A stretch of 64,000 bases of DNA from Anaeramoeba ignava (lineage: Eukaryota > Metamonada > Anaeramoebidae): NCBI GenBank assembly GCA_028826165.1, contig JAPDFW010000080.1, positions 1-64,000 on the forward strand. The letters are read 5' to 3'. A program made the translations under genes and the position numbers. The notes under the pieces were generated by a model. It did no database searches and was not told where the DNA came from. It saw only the letters and a program-made list of their open reading frames with translations. Below are positions 1 to 12,723 of the stretch, piece after piece (positions within the stretch are counted from its first letter, which is position 1; each line of letters opens with the position of its first letter).

Positions 1-942
1 TGATTTATATTTGTTTCCTCTATTAATATCTAATTCTGCGAAATGAGAAATTTGATAATTCCCCCTTGAATTTTCATTTTGGATTCTCTTCACAAATTAA
101 ATGCAATAGACTTTCATTCTTGATTGTTTTTGGCATTAATATCTAATCCTTTTCAACAAGAAATTTGATAATTTCATTGAATTTTCATTTAGATTTCTGC
201 AAATTAAATGCAAAAGCTGTTTCATTATTGTTTGTTTTCATTAGCATCTGCTCCGTTTGAAACAAGAAATTTGATAATTTCAACTGAGTTGAGATTTTGC
301 AAATAAAATGTAATGGAGTTTCATTATTTTCCGTTCTTTTTCATTAACATCAGCTCCATTTTCAACAAGAAACTTAATAATTTCCGCTGAATTTTGTTTC
401 GATTTTACAAGCAAAAATGCAAAGGAGTCATATCACGAGATGTTTTATCATTAATGTTTGCTCCATTTGCAAACAAGAAATTTTGATAATTTTCATATAA
501 ATTTGAGTTTTTACTTTGGCAAATAAAAATGTAATGCTGTTTCATTATAATTTGTTTTATCATTCACATTTGCTCCTTTTTGAAACAAGAAGTTTGATCG
601 ACTCAAATAATTTAGGATTTTCATTTTCATTTTCATTTTCATTTTCATTTTGGAATGGAAACTCTAATTGATTTTGATATTGGCAAACTTATATGTAATG
701 GTGTTTGCTTTTACATGTTTTGCATTAACATCTGCTCCATTTTCAACTCAAGAAATTTTTGATCATCTCGACTTTTGTATTTGAACTTTGACAAACAAAA
801 TGTAATGGTGTTTGGTTATTGTTATGAGATTATATTAACATCTGCTCCGTTTTCAACAAGTAATTTGATAATTTCATTTGAATTTGATTTTTCACTTTGC
901 ACAAACAAAATGTAACGGTGTTTGATTTTGATTTGTTTTTCA
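1..942 (-). pseudogene. Degenerate 3' continuation of the ankyrin-repeat gene
   Basis: The minus strand still shows about nine ankyrin-like units (pieces such as ETPLHF, EIIKF and ADVN), but the reading frame breaks repeatedly. Some breaks are one-base changes in T/A runs, for example an extra T in the run near 971-975. Others are not homopolymer slips, for example the altered segments near 740-775 and 895-905. No frame stays open across the block and the segment runs off the left edge. It is either the decayed C-terminal part of the neighbouring ankyrin gene or a poorly polished stretch. The indels outside homopolymers favour real decay. Confidence 0.6.
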
Positions 943-2240
943 TTAACATCTAATCCTTGTGAAACAAGAAATTTTGATAATTTCTATTGAATTTGGATTT
1001 GAATTTTGACAAGCAAAATGTAATGGTGTTTCATTATTATTTGTTTTGGCATTAATATTTGCTCCTTTTGAAATGAGAAATTTGATAATTTCATTTGAAT
1101 TTGGATTTGGACTTTGACAAGCAAAATGTAATGGTGTTTCATTGTTATATGTTTTAGCATTGACATCTAATCCTTTTGAAACAAGAAATTTGATAATTTC
1201 AATCGAATTTGGATTTGAACTTTGACAAGCAAAATGTAATGGTGTTTCATTATTATTTGTTTTGGCATTAATATCTAATCCTTTTGAAACGAGAAGCTTG
1301 ATAATTTCTATTGAATTTGGATTTGGACTTTGACAAGCAAAATGTAATGCTGTGCAATTTCTATTTGTTTTATAACTAGAATCTAATCCTTTTTCAATAA
1401 GAAATTTGATAGTTTCAATTGAATTTGGATTTGAACTTTGACAAGCAAAATGTAATGGTGTTTCATTATTATTCGTTTTGGCATTAATATCTGCTCCGTT
1501 TTCAATAAGAAATTTAATAATTTCAAATGATTTTGGATTTGGATTTTGGCAAATTAAATGCAATGGTGTTTCATTTTGATTTGTTTTGGCATTAACATCT
1601 AATCCTTTTGAAACAAGAAATTTGATAATTTCAAATAAATCTGGGTTTTGATTTCGACAAGCAAAATGTAATGGTGTTTCATTATTATTTGTTTTGATTT
1701 TGACATTTTCTCCATTTGAAACAAGAAATTTGATAATTTCAAATGAATTTGGGTTTGGACTTTGACAAGCAAAATGTAATGATGTTTCATCTTCATAAGT
1801 TTTGGCATTAATATCTGCTCCGTTTTCAATAAGAAATTTGATAATTTCAAATGATTTTGGATTTGGACTTTGACAAATTAAATGTAGAATTGTTTCATTA
1901 TTTTGCATTTTGACATTAATATCTGCTCCTTTAGAAACAAAGGAATTTGATAATTTCATCTGAATTTTCACTTTAATTTTCGATTTTGACAAAACAAAAT
2001 GTAATGGTGTTTCATTATGATAAGTTTTGGCATTAATATCTGCTCCATTTGAAACAAGAAATTTGATAATTTCAAATGATTCTGGATTTATATTTTGGCA
2101 AATTAAATGTAATGGTGTTTCATTAAAATTATTGGAAATATTAACATTGATTCCTTTTTGAAATGTGAAATTTAACTGATTCAAATGAATTATGTTGACA
2201 TGCACTTAATAAATCTTGAAATAAAAACTTTTTGATTCAT
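943..2240 (-). CDS. Ankyrin-repeat protein (fragment with intact main frame)
   Basis: A 420-codon open frame (2205 down to 943) encodes about eleven near-identical 35-residue ankyrin repeats of the form NNETPLHFACQ...NSIEIIKFLVSKG-DVNAKT. Ankyrin repeats act as protein-binding scaffolds; the partner is unknown. The first codon of the frame, at 2203-2205, is GTG and follows a stop, so it is not a credible start. An ATG at 2238-2240 begins MNQKVF, and a one-base slip would join it to a good cap segment (QDLLSACQHNSFESVKF) read in another frame. A second slip near the run at 2153-2157 is then needed to enter the main frame. The downstream end also shifts frame at 975, giving a spurious tail (KISCFTRIRC). 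The repeats themselves are well conserved, so the gene was active recently. Confidence 0.75.
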
Positions 2241-2344
2241 TTTTAAAGAAAAAAAATGAAATGAAAAAAAAATGAAAAAAAATATTTTTATTTTTATTTT
2301 TATTTTTCCTTTTTATTTAATTCTTATTTTTCCTTTTTTTGCTT

Positions 2345-2583
2345 TTTTTTTTTTTTATTCTCCTTTTTCTCCTTTTTATTTTGAATTTAAAATTTGAATT
2401 TGGATTTAATTGATAAAAATCTTTTAATTCTTTAAATTCTTCTTTTAATTCTTTTGAATTTCTTTTGTTTTATCAAATTCATCATGATAAAAAGAAATAT
2501 ATTAATTGATTTAATGTTGAAAATGATTTTCTTGAATAATCTTGAACTTGATCAATTGGATCTTTAATATTTAATTGAAACAT
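2345..2583 (-). pseudogene. Frameshifted small coding trace, unidentified
   Basis: On the minus strand an ATG at 2583 opens MFQLNIKDPIDQVQDYSRKS and runs to a TGA after about 33 codons. A one-base shift gives DEFDKTKEIQ, and a second shift in a poly-A run gives KELKEEFKELKDFYQLNPNS followed by a lysine/arginine-rich end. The three pieces read like one acidic helical protein of about 80 residues broken by two small indels. I do not recognise the family. The rest of 2206-2706 is A/T-rich spacer with homopolymer runs. Confidence 0.35.
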
Positions 2584-2706
2584 TGTTTTAAATAATCCAC
2601 TTCTTATTATTAAAAAGAAAAATTAAAAGATCAAATTGATCAAAAAGGCAAATCTTTTTGATCTTTAAAAAAAAAATTTATTTTCTTTCTCAATTTTTGA
2701 TTAAAA

Positions 2707-5700
2707 ATGAAAATGATAATAATTTTAATTCTTTTATTATTGAAAGTTGAAAATCAAACATTTTTAAACAGATGGTTGTATTTCTTGAATTTTCACCAGA
2801 AAATGGATTTGGTTTCTCTCAAATTCAGAAATGCAAATAAACATTTCAATAAGTGAAAAATCAAAGTAAAATTTTTCCAAAAACAAAAACAAAAATAAAT
2901 TCAACAACTTAAAAATAATTTTTGATAAATAAATTGAAAAGAATTAAAACAGGAGCAGGTTTTTCAAATTTGAGTGATTATTCAAATGAAGATTCAAAAA
3001 TTTTTAACTGATTTACTTTTAGGGATTCCAGTTTTTATGCAGATCATTCGATTGTAAATTATTTTAATTAATTTTTGAATTAATTTTTGAATTAATTTTT
3101 GAATTAATTTTTGAATTAATTTTTAGTTTCTTTTGGATTTAAATTCATCTGAAATTATTGTTCCAAATGAAGCAACAAATTATGAAACAAATAATAAAAT
3201 TGGAGTTAAATTTATAAATTTAGAAATGAATCATTTATTTGAATTATTTACTTCTTTAAGGATTTTTGATTCTGAAACAACAAATCAACATCATTCAATT
3301 GAAGTAATTATAAAAAAAATTTTTTTTTATTCCACTTTTTTATTCCACTTTTTTTTATTTTTTTTTAAATTTTTTTTTAAATTTTTTTTTTAAATTTTTT
3401 GATTTTTCTAATTTAATAGTGGACAGGATTTATTCAATACTCAACTTTACCTCTTCTTTTAGATACTATTACTCAACCAAATCCTCCAAATTTCTGTTCA
3501 AAATTTACAGAATTAAATTTTACAATTCAAGACAAAAAACCAAAACAAAATTATGGATTACAAAAAATTAACGTAAATTATATAAATAATGAAGAATGGA
3601 TTTTAGAGATTACTGCAGATATTGATATTTCAGATTCATTTCCAACGGAAAAAAAGATTATCATTAAAAAATTTGAAGTAAATTCAGTAGAATATTCACT
3701 TGAAAATGAAATTAGTATGAATTTTTTGATAAATGGAGAAGCTGAAATAATAGTTCCAATTATGAAGGCAGGCGAGCATGAGAACTTAATTGAATACACA
3801 GAAGGAAATTCACCAGAAGGAGTAGAGACTATTCAACAAGAAATAACAGAAAAAAGAGCCGAAATGATATTTGATTTGCACAAAGAAGGATCATTTAATC
3901 TTGAGATTTTTGACATGAATCTTGGATATTTTCGACCTTTAGAAATTGGAGATCCTGAATCAGTTGAGGAGGTTTATCAAAGCGGAACTTACTGGCTGGG
4001 AAAATTCACAAACAAAACTGATAATGATTCGATAATTTATCTGAGTTTTTCGATCGGAGAATACAGATCAAACAAGAGTTGGTTTTATTACAAAGAACCC
4101 GAAGTCCATGGAGTGAATTGCCCGATGGGATCTTTAAGAAACATGATGTGTCCATTCTGCCAAAATGGACAACTTCATATGTTGGGAGTTGATTTGACAA
4201 CAATTTTTTCTTCTTATAATTTTTCTCTTCAAGATCGAATTGTTGATCAAAATAAATCAATTGATTTTTCAATCGGTTCACAATTCCTCCTCTTTCAATT
4301 TGTCTTCAGAACCGTTTTATCAAGATCAATATGAACATCTCTGTTTTGAATTTTGATGAAATTGTTCCTAATTTTTAAATCAATTCAAAATGATCGATTG
4401 TTTGTTGAAAAATTATGATCTTTATGATTCATGGATCGCAACAATTTATCCAGATGGCGGTTTGTGAACCAGCAGTATTTCAATGATTCACTTGATTCTA
4501 TTGGTGTTTTTAATGGATGTTTTTATTAATCAAAATGATTTTTGTATGCAAGAGCAAGGATCAGGGATTGAAATTTTCAGCTTCATATTTTGTTCATAAT
4601 AATTTTGATAACATCACAGTTAAAAATTGAGAATTTCAACACAAATCTTTGGAATAACAGTGTTGTTCAAAAGGATACGTTTTGGATCAGATAATCAATC
4701 ACTTGTTTTCCAGCCAGAAAAATGTTGGATCGATGTCATTACTCTTTGGTGTGAATTCTTCATTTCTTTCTTTTTGCCTCAAATTTCCAATTTCTCGAAG
4801 GAAAACTTCTCTTTAATAACTGATTCAAACAACTTTAAAAAAGCAACAATTGAGTTTCAAATTGAAAACAATGGCGAAGTTAGTGGGATGATTGTTGGAT
4901 ATTTGAGCTGCAATAATTCGGATTTGGTAATCAATCCTGACAATCCAAAGCAAATGAATATTTCCTCAAATAGTAAATCCAGTTTGGTTTTTGAAGTGGA
5001 TTATGAATCTAGTTTGGATGAAGATGCCAAAATTGAATGTGAATTGGATATAAGTCAAAATTCACTTCCTTTATGGAATATCACTTATGAAAATGAAACA
5101 GTAAACGGACTAATCATTCCTATTTATAATGGATGTTTGTTTCAACGCGCAGATCCCTATTTTCCTGTTGATGGTATTTCAGGAATTCAAGTTGATAATT
5201 TTGACACAAATCAAGAATCAAATGAAAATTCATTTCAACTTAAATTTCTTGTAAAAATCAACAATTCTCCAGTTAGTGCTGTTTTTAGTCTTGATTGCTT
5301 TATCAATTCTTCACTTATTCTCCACGAAACCAATTCAATTAATTTTTCTCAATCTGAAATCCAGAAATATGTTGATTGGATTGTTGTTTTTGAGTCATCT
5401 TTTGAATATCCATTTTCGATTCAATGTGAAATTGAAAGTGAAATTGAAATGGAATCATGTTGGTCAAATAACAGCAAATTTTCCAATTCTTCTTTTGATT
5501 TTCTCTTTCAAATTCAACAAGATCAAAAAGATTCAAGTGGTTTTTGGAATTCGAAGTTGGGATCTTTTCTTTATAAAATGGGGGGAGATTCTAAACTTGG
5601 GGGAGTTTTTTGTTTTATTTTCTTTCTTCTTCTTTTTCTTACTTTGTTGATTTTTGTTCCACTTTTTTTACTTTTTAAATCCAAAAAGAAAAAATTATTT

Positions 5701-5955
5701 CAAAATCAATCAAAAGATTTTGAATTGAAAAAAGTTAAAAATGAAAATTTACAAAAAGAATTTGAAATGGATCAAGTTGTTGAAAATCCTTTAAAGAAAA
5801 AAAGAGAGAAAATGAAAGATTTAGAAAAAAATGCAGATGAATTATTATCTCAAATTGGAATTGAAGAAGAAGAAAAAAAAAGAAATAAAAAAAGTGGATT
5901 AACTTTAAAAGAAAAAATGGAAAGAGATTTTGATTCAATAATAAATCAAAAATAA
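2707..5955 (+). CDS. Putative type I membrane glycoprotein, frame-disrupted
   Basis: An ATG at 2707 opens a signal-peptide-like segment (MKMIIILILLLLKVENQ). Later coding blocks join across GT-AG introns: about 3023-3053, 3127-3303 and 3420 onward. The 3420 frame stays open to 4336 and holds a cysteine cluster (CPMG...CPFCQNGQ). Around 4280-4640 the sequence shifts frame several times; blocks such as NSSSFNLSSEPFYQDQYEHL and SWIATIYPDGG appear in different frames. From about 4680 to 5955 one frame is open: beta-rich, with many N-glycosylation sequons and paired cysteines. It ends in one transmembrane helix (about 5605-5680, FFLLLFLTLLIFVPLFLLF) and a charged 85-residue cytoplasmic tail. The layout is a secreted ectodomain, a single pass and a basic tail. 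The family is not identified. It is either a pseudogene or a gene with base-call errors in the middle. Confidence 0.55.
3060..3126 (+). repeat. Short 15-bp tandem repeat in an intron
   Basis: About five copies of a 15-bp unit (GAATTAATTTTTGAA phase) lie between the donor at 3054 and the acceptor TTTTTAG at 3120-3126. The repeat makes up most of this small intron of the glycoprotein gene. Confidence 0.7.
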
Positions 5956-6056
5956 AAAAATTAAGGAAAAAAAAAAGTTCCATTTATTTTTGTGTTTCAA
6001 AAATCAAATTCAATCAAATCAAATGATTCTAAAGAATTTCTAAACCAAAATTTAAT

Positions 6057-9000
6057 TTAAATCAAAATTCCACTTTCTTTCTTTTTTTCATTTTCTTTTG
6101 GTTTTTCATCTGTAGGTTTTTTTTGTGCATTTTTCATTGCACCAAAATTGAGATGGTGTTTTTGTTGAAATTCCACAACTTCTTTTGATTTTAATTCTAA
6201 TTGTTTTTGGAGTGATTCTTTTGTTTTTTCCATCTAATTTTATAAATAATTTTATAAATAATTTTATATATAATTTTATAAATAAATTTATAAATAATTT
6301 TATAAATAATTTTATAAATAATTTTATATTTAATTTTATAAATAATTTTATAAATAATTTTATAAATAATTTTATAATTAATTTTATAATTAATTTTATA
6401 TTTAATTTTATATATAATTTTATAAATAATTTTATAAATAATTTTATAAATAATTTTATAAATAATTTTATATTTAATTTTATAATTAATTTTATATTTA
6501 ATTTTATAAATAATTTTATATATAATTTTATAAATAATTTTATAAATAATTTTATATTTAATTTTATATATAATTTTATATATAATTTTATAATTAATTT
6601 TATAAATAATTTTATATATAATTTTATAAATAATTTTATAAATAATTTTTAAATAATTTTATAAATAATTTTATAAATAATTTTATAAATAATTTTATAT
6701 TTAATTTTATATTTAATTTTATAAATAATTTTATAAATAATTTTATAATTAATTTTATAAATAATTTTATAATTAATTTTTATAATTAATTTTATAATTA
6801 ATTTTATAAATAATTTTATAAATAATTTTTATAAATAATTTTATAAATAATTTTATAAATAATTTTATATTTAATTTTATATTTAATTTTATATTTAATT
6901 TTATAATTAATTTTATATTTAATTTTATAAATAATTTTATATTTAATTTTTATAAATAATTTTATAAATAATTTAATAAATAATTTTATTAATAATTTTA
7001 TAAATAATTTTATATTTAATTTTATAAATAATTTTATTAATAATTTTATATTTAATTTTATAAATAATTTTATAAATAATTTTATAAATAATTTTTATAT
7101 TTAATTTAATAAATAATTTTATAAATAATTTTATATTTAATTTTATCAATAATTTTATATTTAATTTTATATTTAATTTTATAATTAATTTTATATTTAA
7201 TTTTATATATAATTTTTATAAATAATTTTATATTTAATTTTATAAATAATTTTATAAATAGTTTTATAAATAATTTTATATATAATTTTTATAAATAATT
7301 TTATAAATAATTTTTTAAATAATTTTATAAATAATTTTATAAATAATTTTATAAATAATTTTATAATTAATTTTATATTTAATTTTATAAATAATTTTAT
7401 AAATAATTTTATAATTAATTTTATAAATAATTTTATAATTAATTTTATAATTAATTTTATAATTAATTTTATATTTAATTTTATATTTAATTTTATAAAT
7501 AATTTTTATAAATAATTTTATAAATAATTTAATAAATAATTTAATAAATAATTTTATAAATAATTTTATAAATAATTTTATAAATAATTTATAAATAATT
7601 TATAAATAATTTTATATATAATTTTATAAATAATTTTATATATAATTTTATAAATAATTTAATAAATAATTATATAAATAATTTTATAAATAATTTTATA
7701 TTTAATTTTATAAATAATTTTATATATAATTTTATAAATAATTTTATAATTAATTTTATATTTAATTTTTATAAATAATTTTATATATAATTTTTATAAT
7801 TAATTTTATATTTAATTTTATAAATAATTTTATAAATAGTTTTTATAAATAGTTTTATAATTAATTTTATAATTAATTTTATAAATAATTTTATAAATAA
7901 TTTTATAATTAATTTTATAAATAATTTTATAAATAATTTTATAATTAATTTTTATAAATAATTTTATAATTAATTTTATAAATAATTTTATAAATAATTT
8001 TATAATTAATTTTATAAATAATTTTATAAATAATTTTATAATTAATTTTATATTTAATTTTATATTTAATTTTATAAATAATTTTATAAATAATTTTATA
8101 ATTAATTTTATAATTAATTTTATAAATAATTTTTAAATAATTTTATAAATAATTTTATAAATAATTTTATAATTAATTTTATAAATAATTTTATAAATAA
8201 TTTTATAAATAATTTTATAAATAATTTTATTAATAATTTTATAAATAATTTTATAAATAATTTTATAAATAATTTTATATTTAATTTTATAAATAATTTT
8301 ATATTTAATTTTATAAATAATTTTATAAATAATTTTATAAATAATTTTTATATTTAATTTTATAAATAGTTTAATATTTAATTTTATAAATAATTTTATA
8401 ATTAATTTTTATAAATAATTTTATATATAATTTTATAAATAATTTTATATTTAATTTTATAAATAATTTTATATTTAATTTTATAAATAATTTTATAATT
8501 AATTTTATAATTAATTTAATAAATAATTTTATAAATAATTTTATAATTAATTTTATAATTAATTTTATAATTAATTTTATAAATAATTTTATAAATAATT
8601 TTATAAATAATTTTATAAATAATTTTTATATTTAATTTTATAAATAATTTTATAAATAATTTTATAAATAATTTTATAAATAATTTTATAAAATAATTTT
8701 ATAATTAATTTTATATATAATTTTATAAATAATTTTATAAATAATTTTATATTTAATTTTATAAATAATTTTATAAATAATTTTATATTTAATTTTATAA
8801 ATAATTTTATATTTAATTTAATATTTAATTTTATATTTAATTTTATATTTAATTTTATAATTAATTTTATATTTAATTTTTATAAATAATTTTATAAATA
8901 ATTTTATATTTAATTTTATAAATAATTTTATAAATAATTTTATAAATAATTTTATAAATAATTTTATATTTAATTTTATAATTAATTTTATAATTAATTT

Positions 9001-10342
9001 TATAAATAATTTTATAAATAATTTTATATTTAATTTTATAATTAATTTTATAAATAATTTTATAAATAATTTTATATTTAATTTTATATTTAATTTTATA
9101 AATAATTTTTATATTTAATTTTATAAATAAATTTTATAAATAATTTTATATATAATTTTATAAATAATTTTATAATTAATTTTATATTTAATTTTATAAT
9201 TAATTTTATAAATAATTTTATATTTAATTTAATAAATAAATTTTATAATTAATTTTTATAAATAATTTTATAAATAATTTTTATATTTAATTTTATAATT
9301 AATTTTATAAATAATTTTATATTTAATTTTATAAATAATTTTATAAATAATTTTATAAATAATTTTATATTTAATTTTATAAATAATTTTATAAATAATT
9401 TTTATATTTAATTTTATAAATAATTTTATAAATAATTTTATATTTAATTTTATAAATAATTTTATAATTAATTTTATAAATAAATTTTATAAATAATTTT
9501 TATAAATAATTTTATAAATAATTTTATATTTAATTTTATAAATAAATTTTATAAATAATTTTATATATAATTTTATAAATAATTTTTATATTTAATTTTA
9601 TAAATAATTTTATAAATAATTTTATAAATAATTTTATATTTAATTTTATATTTAATTTTATAAATAATTTTATATTTAATTTTATAAATAAATTTTATAA
9701 ATAATTTTATATATAATTTTTATAAATAATTTTATAATTAATTTTATAAATAATTTTATAATTAATTTTATAAATAATTTTATATTTAATTTAATAAATA
9801 AATTTTATAATTAATTTTATAAATAATTTTTATAAATAATTTTATATTTAATTTTATAATTAATTTTATAAATAATTTTATATTTAATTTTATAAATAAT
9901 TTTATAAATAATTTTATAAATAATTTTATATTTAATTTTTATAAATAATTTTATAATTAATTTTATAATTAATTTTATAAATAATTTTATAAATAATTTT
10001 ATAAATAATTTTATAATTAATTTTATAAATAATTTTATAAATAATTTTATAAATAATTTTATAATTAATTTAATAAATAATTGTGTTTTGTAATTTGTAA
10101 TTTACATCAGCTAATTCTTTTTCAAGAATTGGAAGAACATCTCCTACTGTTTGTTCAACTAAAACATCATCAATTAATCGAAAACACTTTCTTGCTTTAT
10201 CAAGTGGAGTTAATGCTTTTACAACAACTTCATGTTCTCTTTTTTGTATTTCAGTATCATTAAAAAGATTAATTAAATTATCTTTTTCTTGAACAAGTTG
10301 ATTAAAATGTGTTGTAATTGCATTTTGTATTTGAGTTTGCAT
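6057..10342 (-). CDS. PFDN2: Prefoldin subunit 2 (137 aa, two exons)
   Basis: Prefoldin 2 is a beta subunit of the hexameric cytosolic co-chaperone that passes nascent actin and tubulin to CCT. Exon 1 is 10342-10106 (79 codons: first coiled-coil helix and the hairpin core, with KALTPLDKARKCFRLIDDVL and VLPILEKELAD). Exon 2 is 6233-6057 (MEKTKESLQKQLELKSKEVV, then a lysine-rich tail). The donor at 10105 is GTAAAT and the acceptor at 6234 is AATTAG; the join is phase 0 and gives a protein that aligns with the whole family (usual length about 110-155 aa). The intron is 3,872 bp of tandem repeat, nearly ten times the coding length. The start is the first ATG after an A/T-rich leader shared with the divergent importin alpha gene. 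The family call is very secure. Confidence 0.95.
6237..10084. repeat. 3.85 kb dodecamer satellite filling the prefoldin intron
   Basis: Roughly 320 copies of a 12-bp unit (AATTTTATAAAT) are arranged head to tail. Interspersed variants have TATATT or TAATTA in the variable half, and scattered one-base insertions break the phase. No unique sequence longer than about 15 bp interrupts the array. It ends within about 25 bp of both splice sites. Because 12 is a multiple of 3 and the unit lacks stops in some frames, spurious open frames of Ile/Asn/Phe appear (for example 6185-6652). Confidence 0.97.
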
Positions 10343-10509
10343 TTTAATTTAAATTAGAAAAGAAAAAAATGAAAAAAAAAAACTATAAAAAAATTTTCAT
10401 TTTTTCTTTTTTTTTTAATTTCATTTTTTTTTTCTCTTTTTTTTCTAATTTTTTTTTCCTCTTTTTTCCTTTATTTTTTTTTTATTGTAATTTAAAAATA
10501 ATTTAAAAA
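10343..10509. promoter_or_regulatory. Divergent promoter region, prefoldin 2 / importin alpha
   Basis: The 167 bp between the two start codons is almost pure A and T, with long poly-A and poly-T tracts that switch strand bias near the middle (about 10400). It must carry both promoters. No TATA box or known motif can be singled out in such composition. Confidence 0.5.
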
Positions 10510-12588
10510 ATGGATTTGAATGCTCAATTTACAAAAAGAAAAACAGGTTTTAAAAAGAAAATTAATTTTGGTTACAGAAAAGATAAAAGAATGAAAATTG
10601 GACAAGAATTGAGCAAAAAAAAAAAAGAAAAACGATTAATGCAAAAAAGAAATTTAAAACTAAAATCAAAAGAAGATAACGTACATTTATTTTTAAAACA
10701 AAAACAATTAAAAATTTAACTAAAAATTTTAATTAATTTTTTTATTATTTATTAAGTCAATGGAATCTTTAATTCTTGATAGATTAAATGAAATTAATAT
10801 CAATGATATTCAATCAAATTTTCCTTTTTTAATTGATTCAAGAGATTCAATAAATTCTAAATGGTTTGAATCTTTATTTTCATTAGAAAATCCTGTTGAA
10901 ATGCTTGTTAATAGCTTTGAAAATGGTGATCAAATTCAACAAGTAAATTAAAAATTAAAATTTATTTATAAAATTAAAATTAAAATAAAAATTAAAATTA
11001 AAATTAAAATCAAAATCAAAATTAAAATTAAAATTAAAATTTAAAATTAAAATTAAAATAGCTTCAAGCAGGTTTAATTATTTCAATCGGAACTGGAAAA
11101 TATTTAAATAATGAAAATCAAATTGAAAATCAAAATCAAAATCAAAATCAAAATCAAATTCAAAATCAAACAAAATTTATTAACTCTTTAGAAGAAACTC
11201 AAATTTGTGCAGTTTCTATAAATCAATTAAACAATTCAGATGAAATGATTCAACAATCAGTATTTTTAAATGAATTATTTTATATTTATTTTTTTTTTGG
11301 ATTAATTATTATAAAATAATTCATTTTGAATAAAAAAAAATATTAAAGGCTATTACAATTCTTGGTAATCTTGCTCAAGAAAAAATCACTTTTAGAGATC
11401 AAATTATTGAACTTGGGTTTATTGAAGCAATAAAAAATATGGAATCTGCTCGAATTGAATTAGCACATGAATGTATTTGGGCTCTTTCTAGATGTTTTAT
11501 AAACAAAACTTATAATTTTCAAAATATTTCAAATGTAGAAATTGTTTTTTATTTTAAAATTAAAATCAAATTTAAATTTAAATTTAATTTTAATTTTAAA
11601 ATTATTTTTTATTAGTTACAATCAGTTATTTCCTTATTTTGTGGAAGTCTTTTATATGATGATACTCAAATTATCCAAGATTCAGCAATGGCTCTTGTTT
11701 ATTTATCTGATACTTCAGAAACAATACAATTTATTTTGAATGAAAATATTCTGAATAGACTTTTTGAATTGATAATGTAAAAAAATCTAATATTTATTTT
11801 TTCATTTTAATCAATAATTATTTTTTCTTATTTCTTATTTTTTTCTTTATTAGACATCCAGATTCAGAAATTCAAATTCCAATTTTAAGATTATTAGCAA
11901 ATATTTCAGTTGGTGAACAAGATCAAATACAAACTCTTATAAATATAAACATTCATGAAATTCTTGTTCAATTATTAGAAAATAATTTACAACAAATTCG
12001 GTAAAAAAAAAAAAAAAAATTTTTACTTTTAGGGAAAATTTTTTTATTAAAAAACAAAAACAAATTTTATAGGCAAATTTCTTGTTGTATTTTAGCAAAT
12101 ATTGTTGGAATTAATAGTGAAATTGTAGATTTTTTATTTCAATCAAATGCATTTGATTTTATTTATCAAATTATAGAAAAAGATGATCCACATGTTCAAA
12201 TTGAAGCAATTCCAATTGTGATTAATTCAATTTTGACAGGAACAAATGACCAAGTTTTGTAAGTTATTAATTGTCAAAAAAAAACAAAAACAAAAACAAA
12301 AACAAATGAAATTTATATTTTTTATTTTTTATTAGAAAAATTGCAAATAAAATCATTTTTGATTTCTTTGAAATTATTTTTTCAATTAAAGATTCTGGAA
12401 TTGCTTTAAATTTATTGTTTGCTTTAGAAAAAATTTTTGAAATTGATCCAAATAATATTTTATTATCAAAACCTCATTTTATTGATTTTTTAAATAATTT
12501 CTTGGAATTTAATGATATTGAAGTTGCTCGAAAAATTAGAGAATTAAAAATGAATTTTGTTGAGAAAAATATGAATCTTGAAAAATGA
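10510..12588 (+). CDS. Importin alpha / karyopherin alpha (495 aa, eight exons)
   Basis: This adaptor binds nuclear localisation signals through armadillo repeats and importin beta through its N-terminal IBB domain. Exons: 10510-10680, 10757-10942, 11062-11259, 11349-11534, 11616-11776, 11854-12000, 12073-12258, 12336-12588. All joins keep frame (phases 0,0,0,0,2,2,2). The IBB is in exon 1 (GYRKDKRMKIGQELSKKKKE). Armadillo repeats follow, with helices such as AITILGNLAQE, HECIWALSR, SAMALVYLSD, ILRLLANISVGEQ and ISCCILANIVG. Repeats are divergent: many of the tryptophan/asparagine pairs that line the NLS groove in canonical importin alpha are absent, and an NQ run of about 20 residues sits in exon 3. 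Introns are 60-119 bp, typical of this genome. The length fits the family (about 500-540 aa). Confidence 0.88.
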
Positions 12589-12723
12589 ATAAAAAAAAAT
12601 AAAAGGATTTTCCTTTTAAATTTAAATTATTTTTTTTGTTTTTTTTATTTAATTTGTAAATGTCAAATTTATGTTTTTTTTCATTTTTTTTTCATTTTTT
12701 TTTTTTCATTTTTTTTTTCAAAA

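Noticed and set aside
2707-5955. Glycoprotein as a HAP2/GCS1-type gamete fusion protein
   Set aside because: The layout (signal peptide, beta-rich Cys ectodomain, single pass, basic tail) is suggestive, but I could not find the diagnostic cysteine pattern of the family and the middle of the gene is frame-broken.
6185-6652. Open frame of Ile/Asn/Phe repeats
   Set aside because: It lies in the prefoldin intron satellite; period 12 without stops makes it open by chance.
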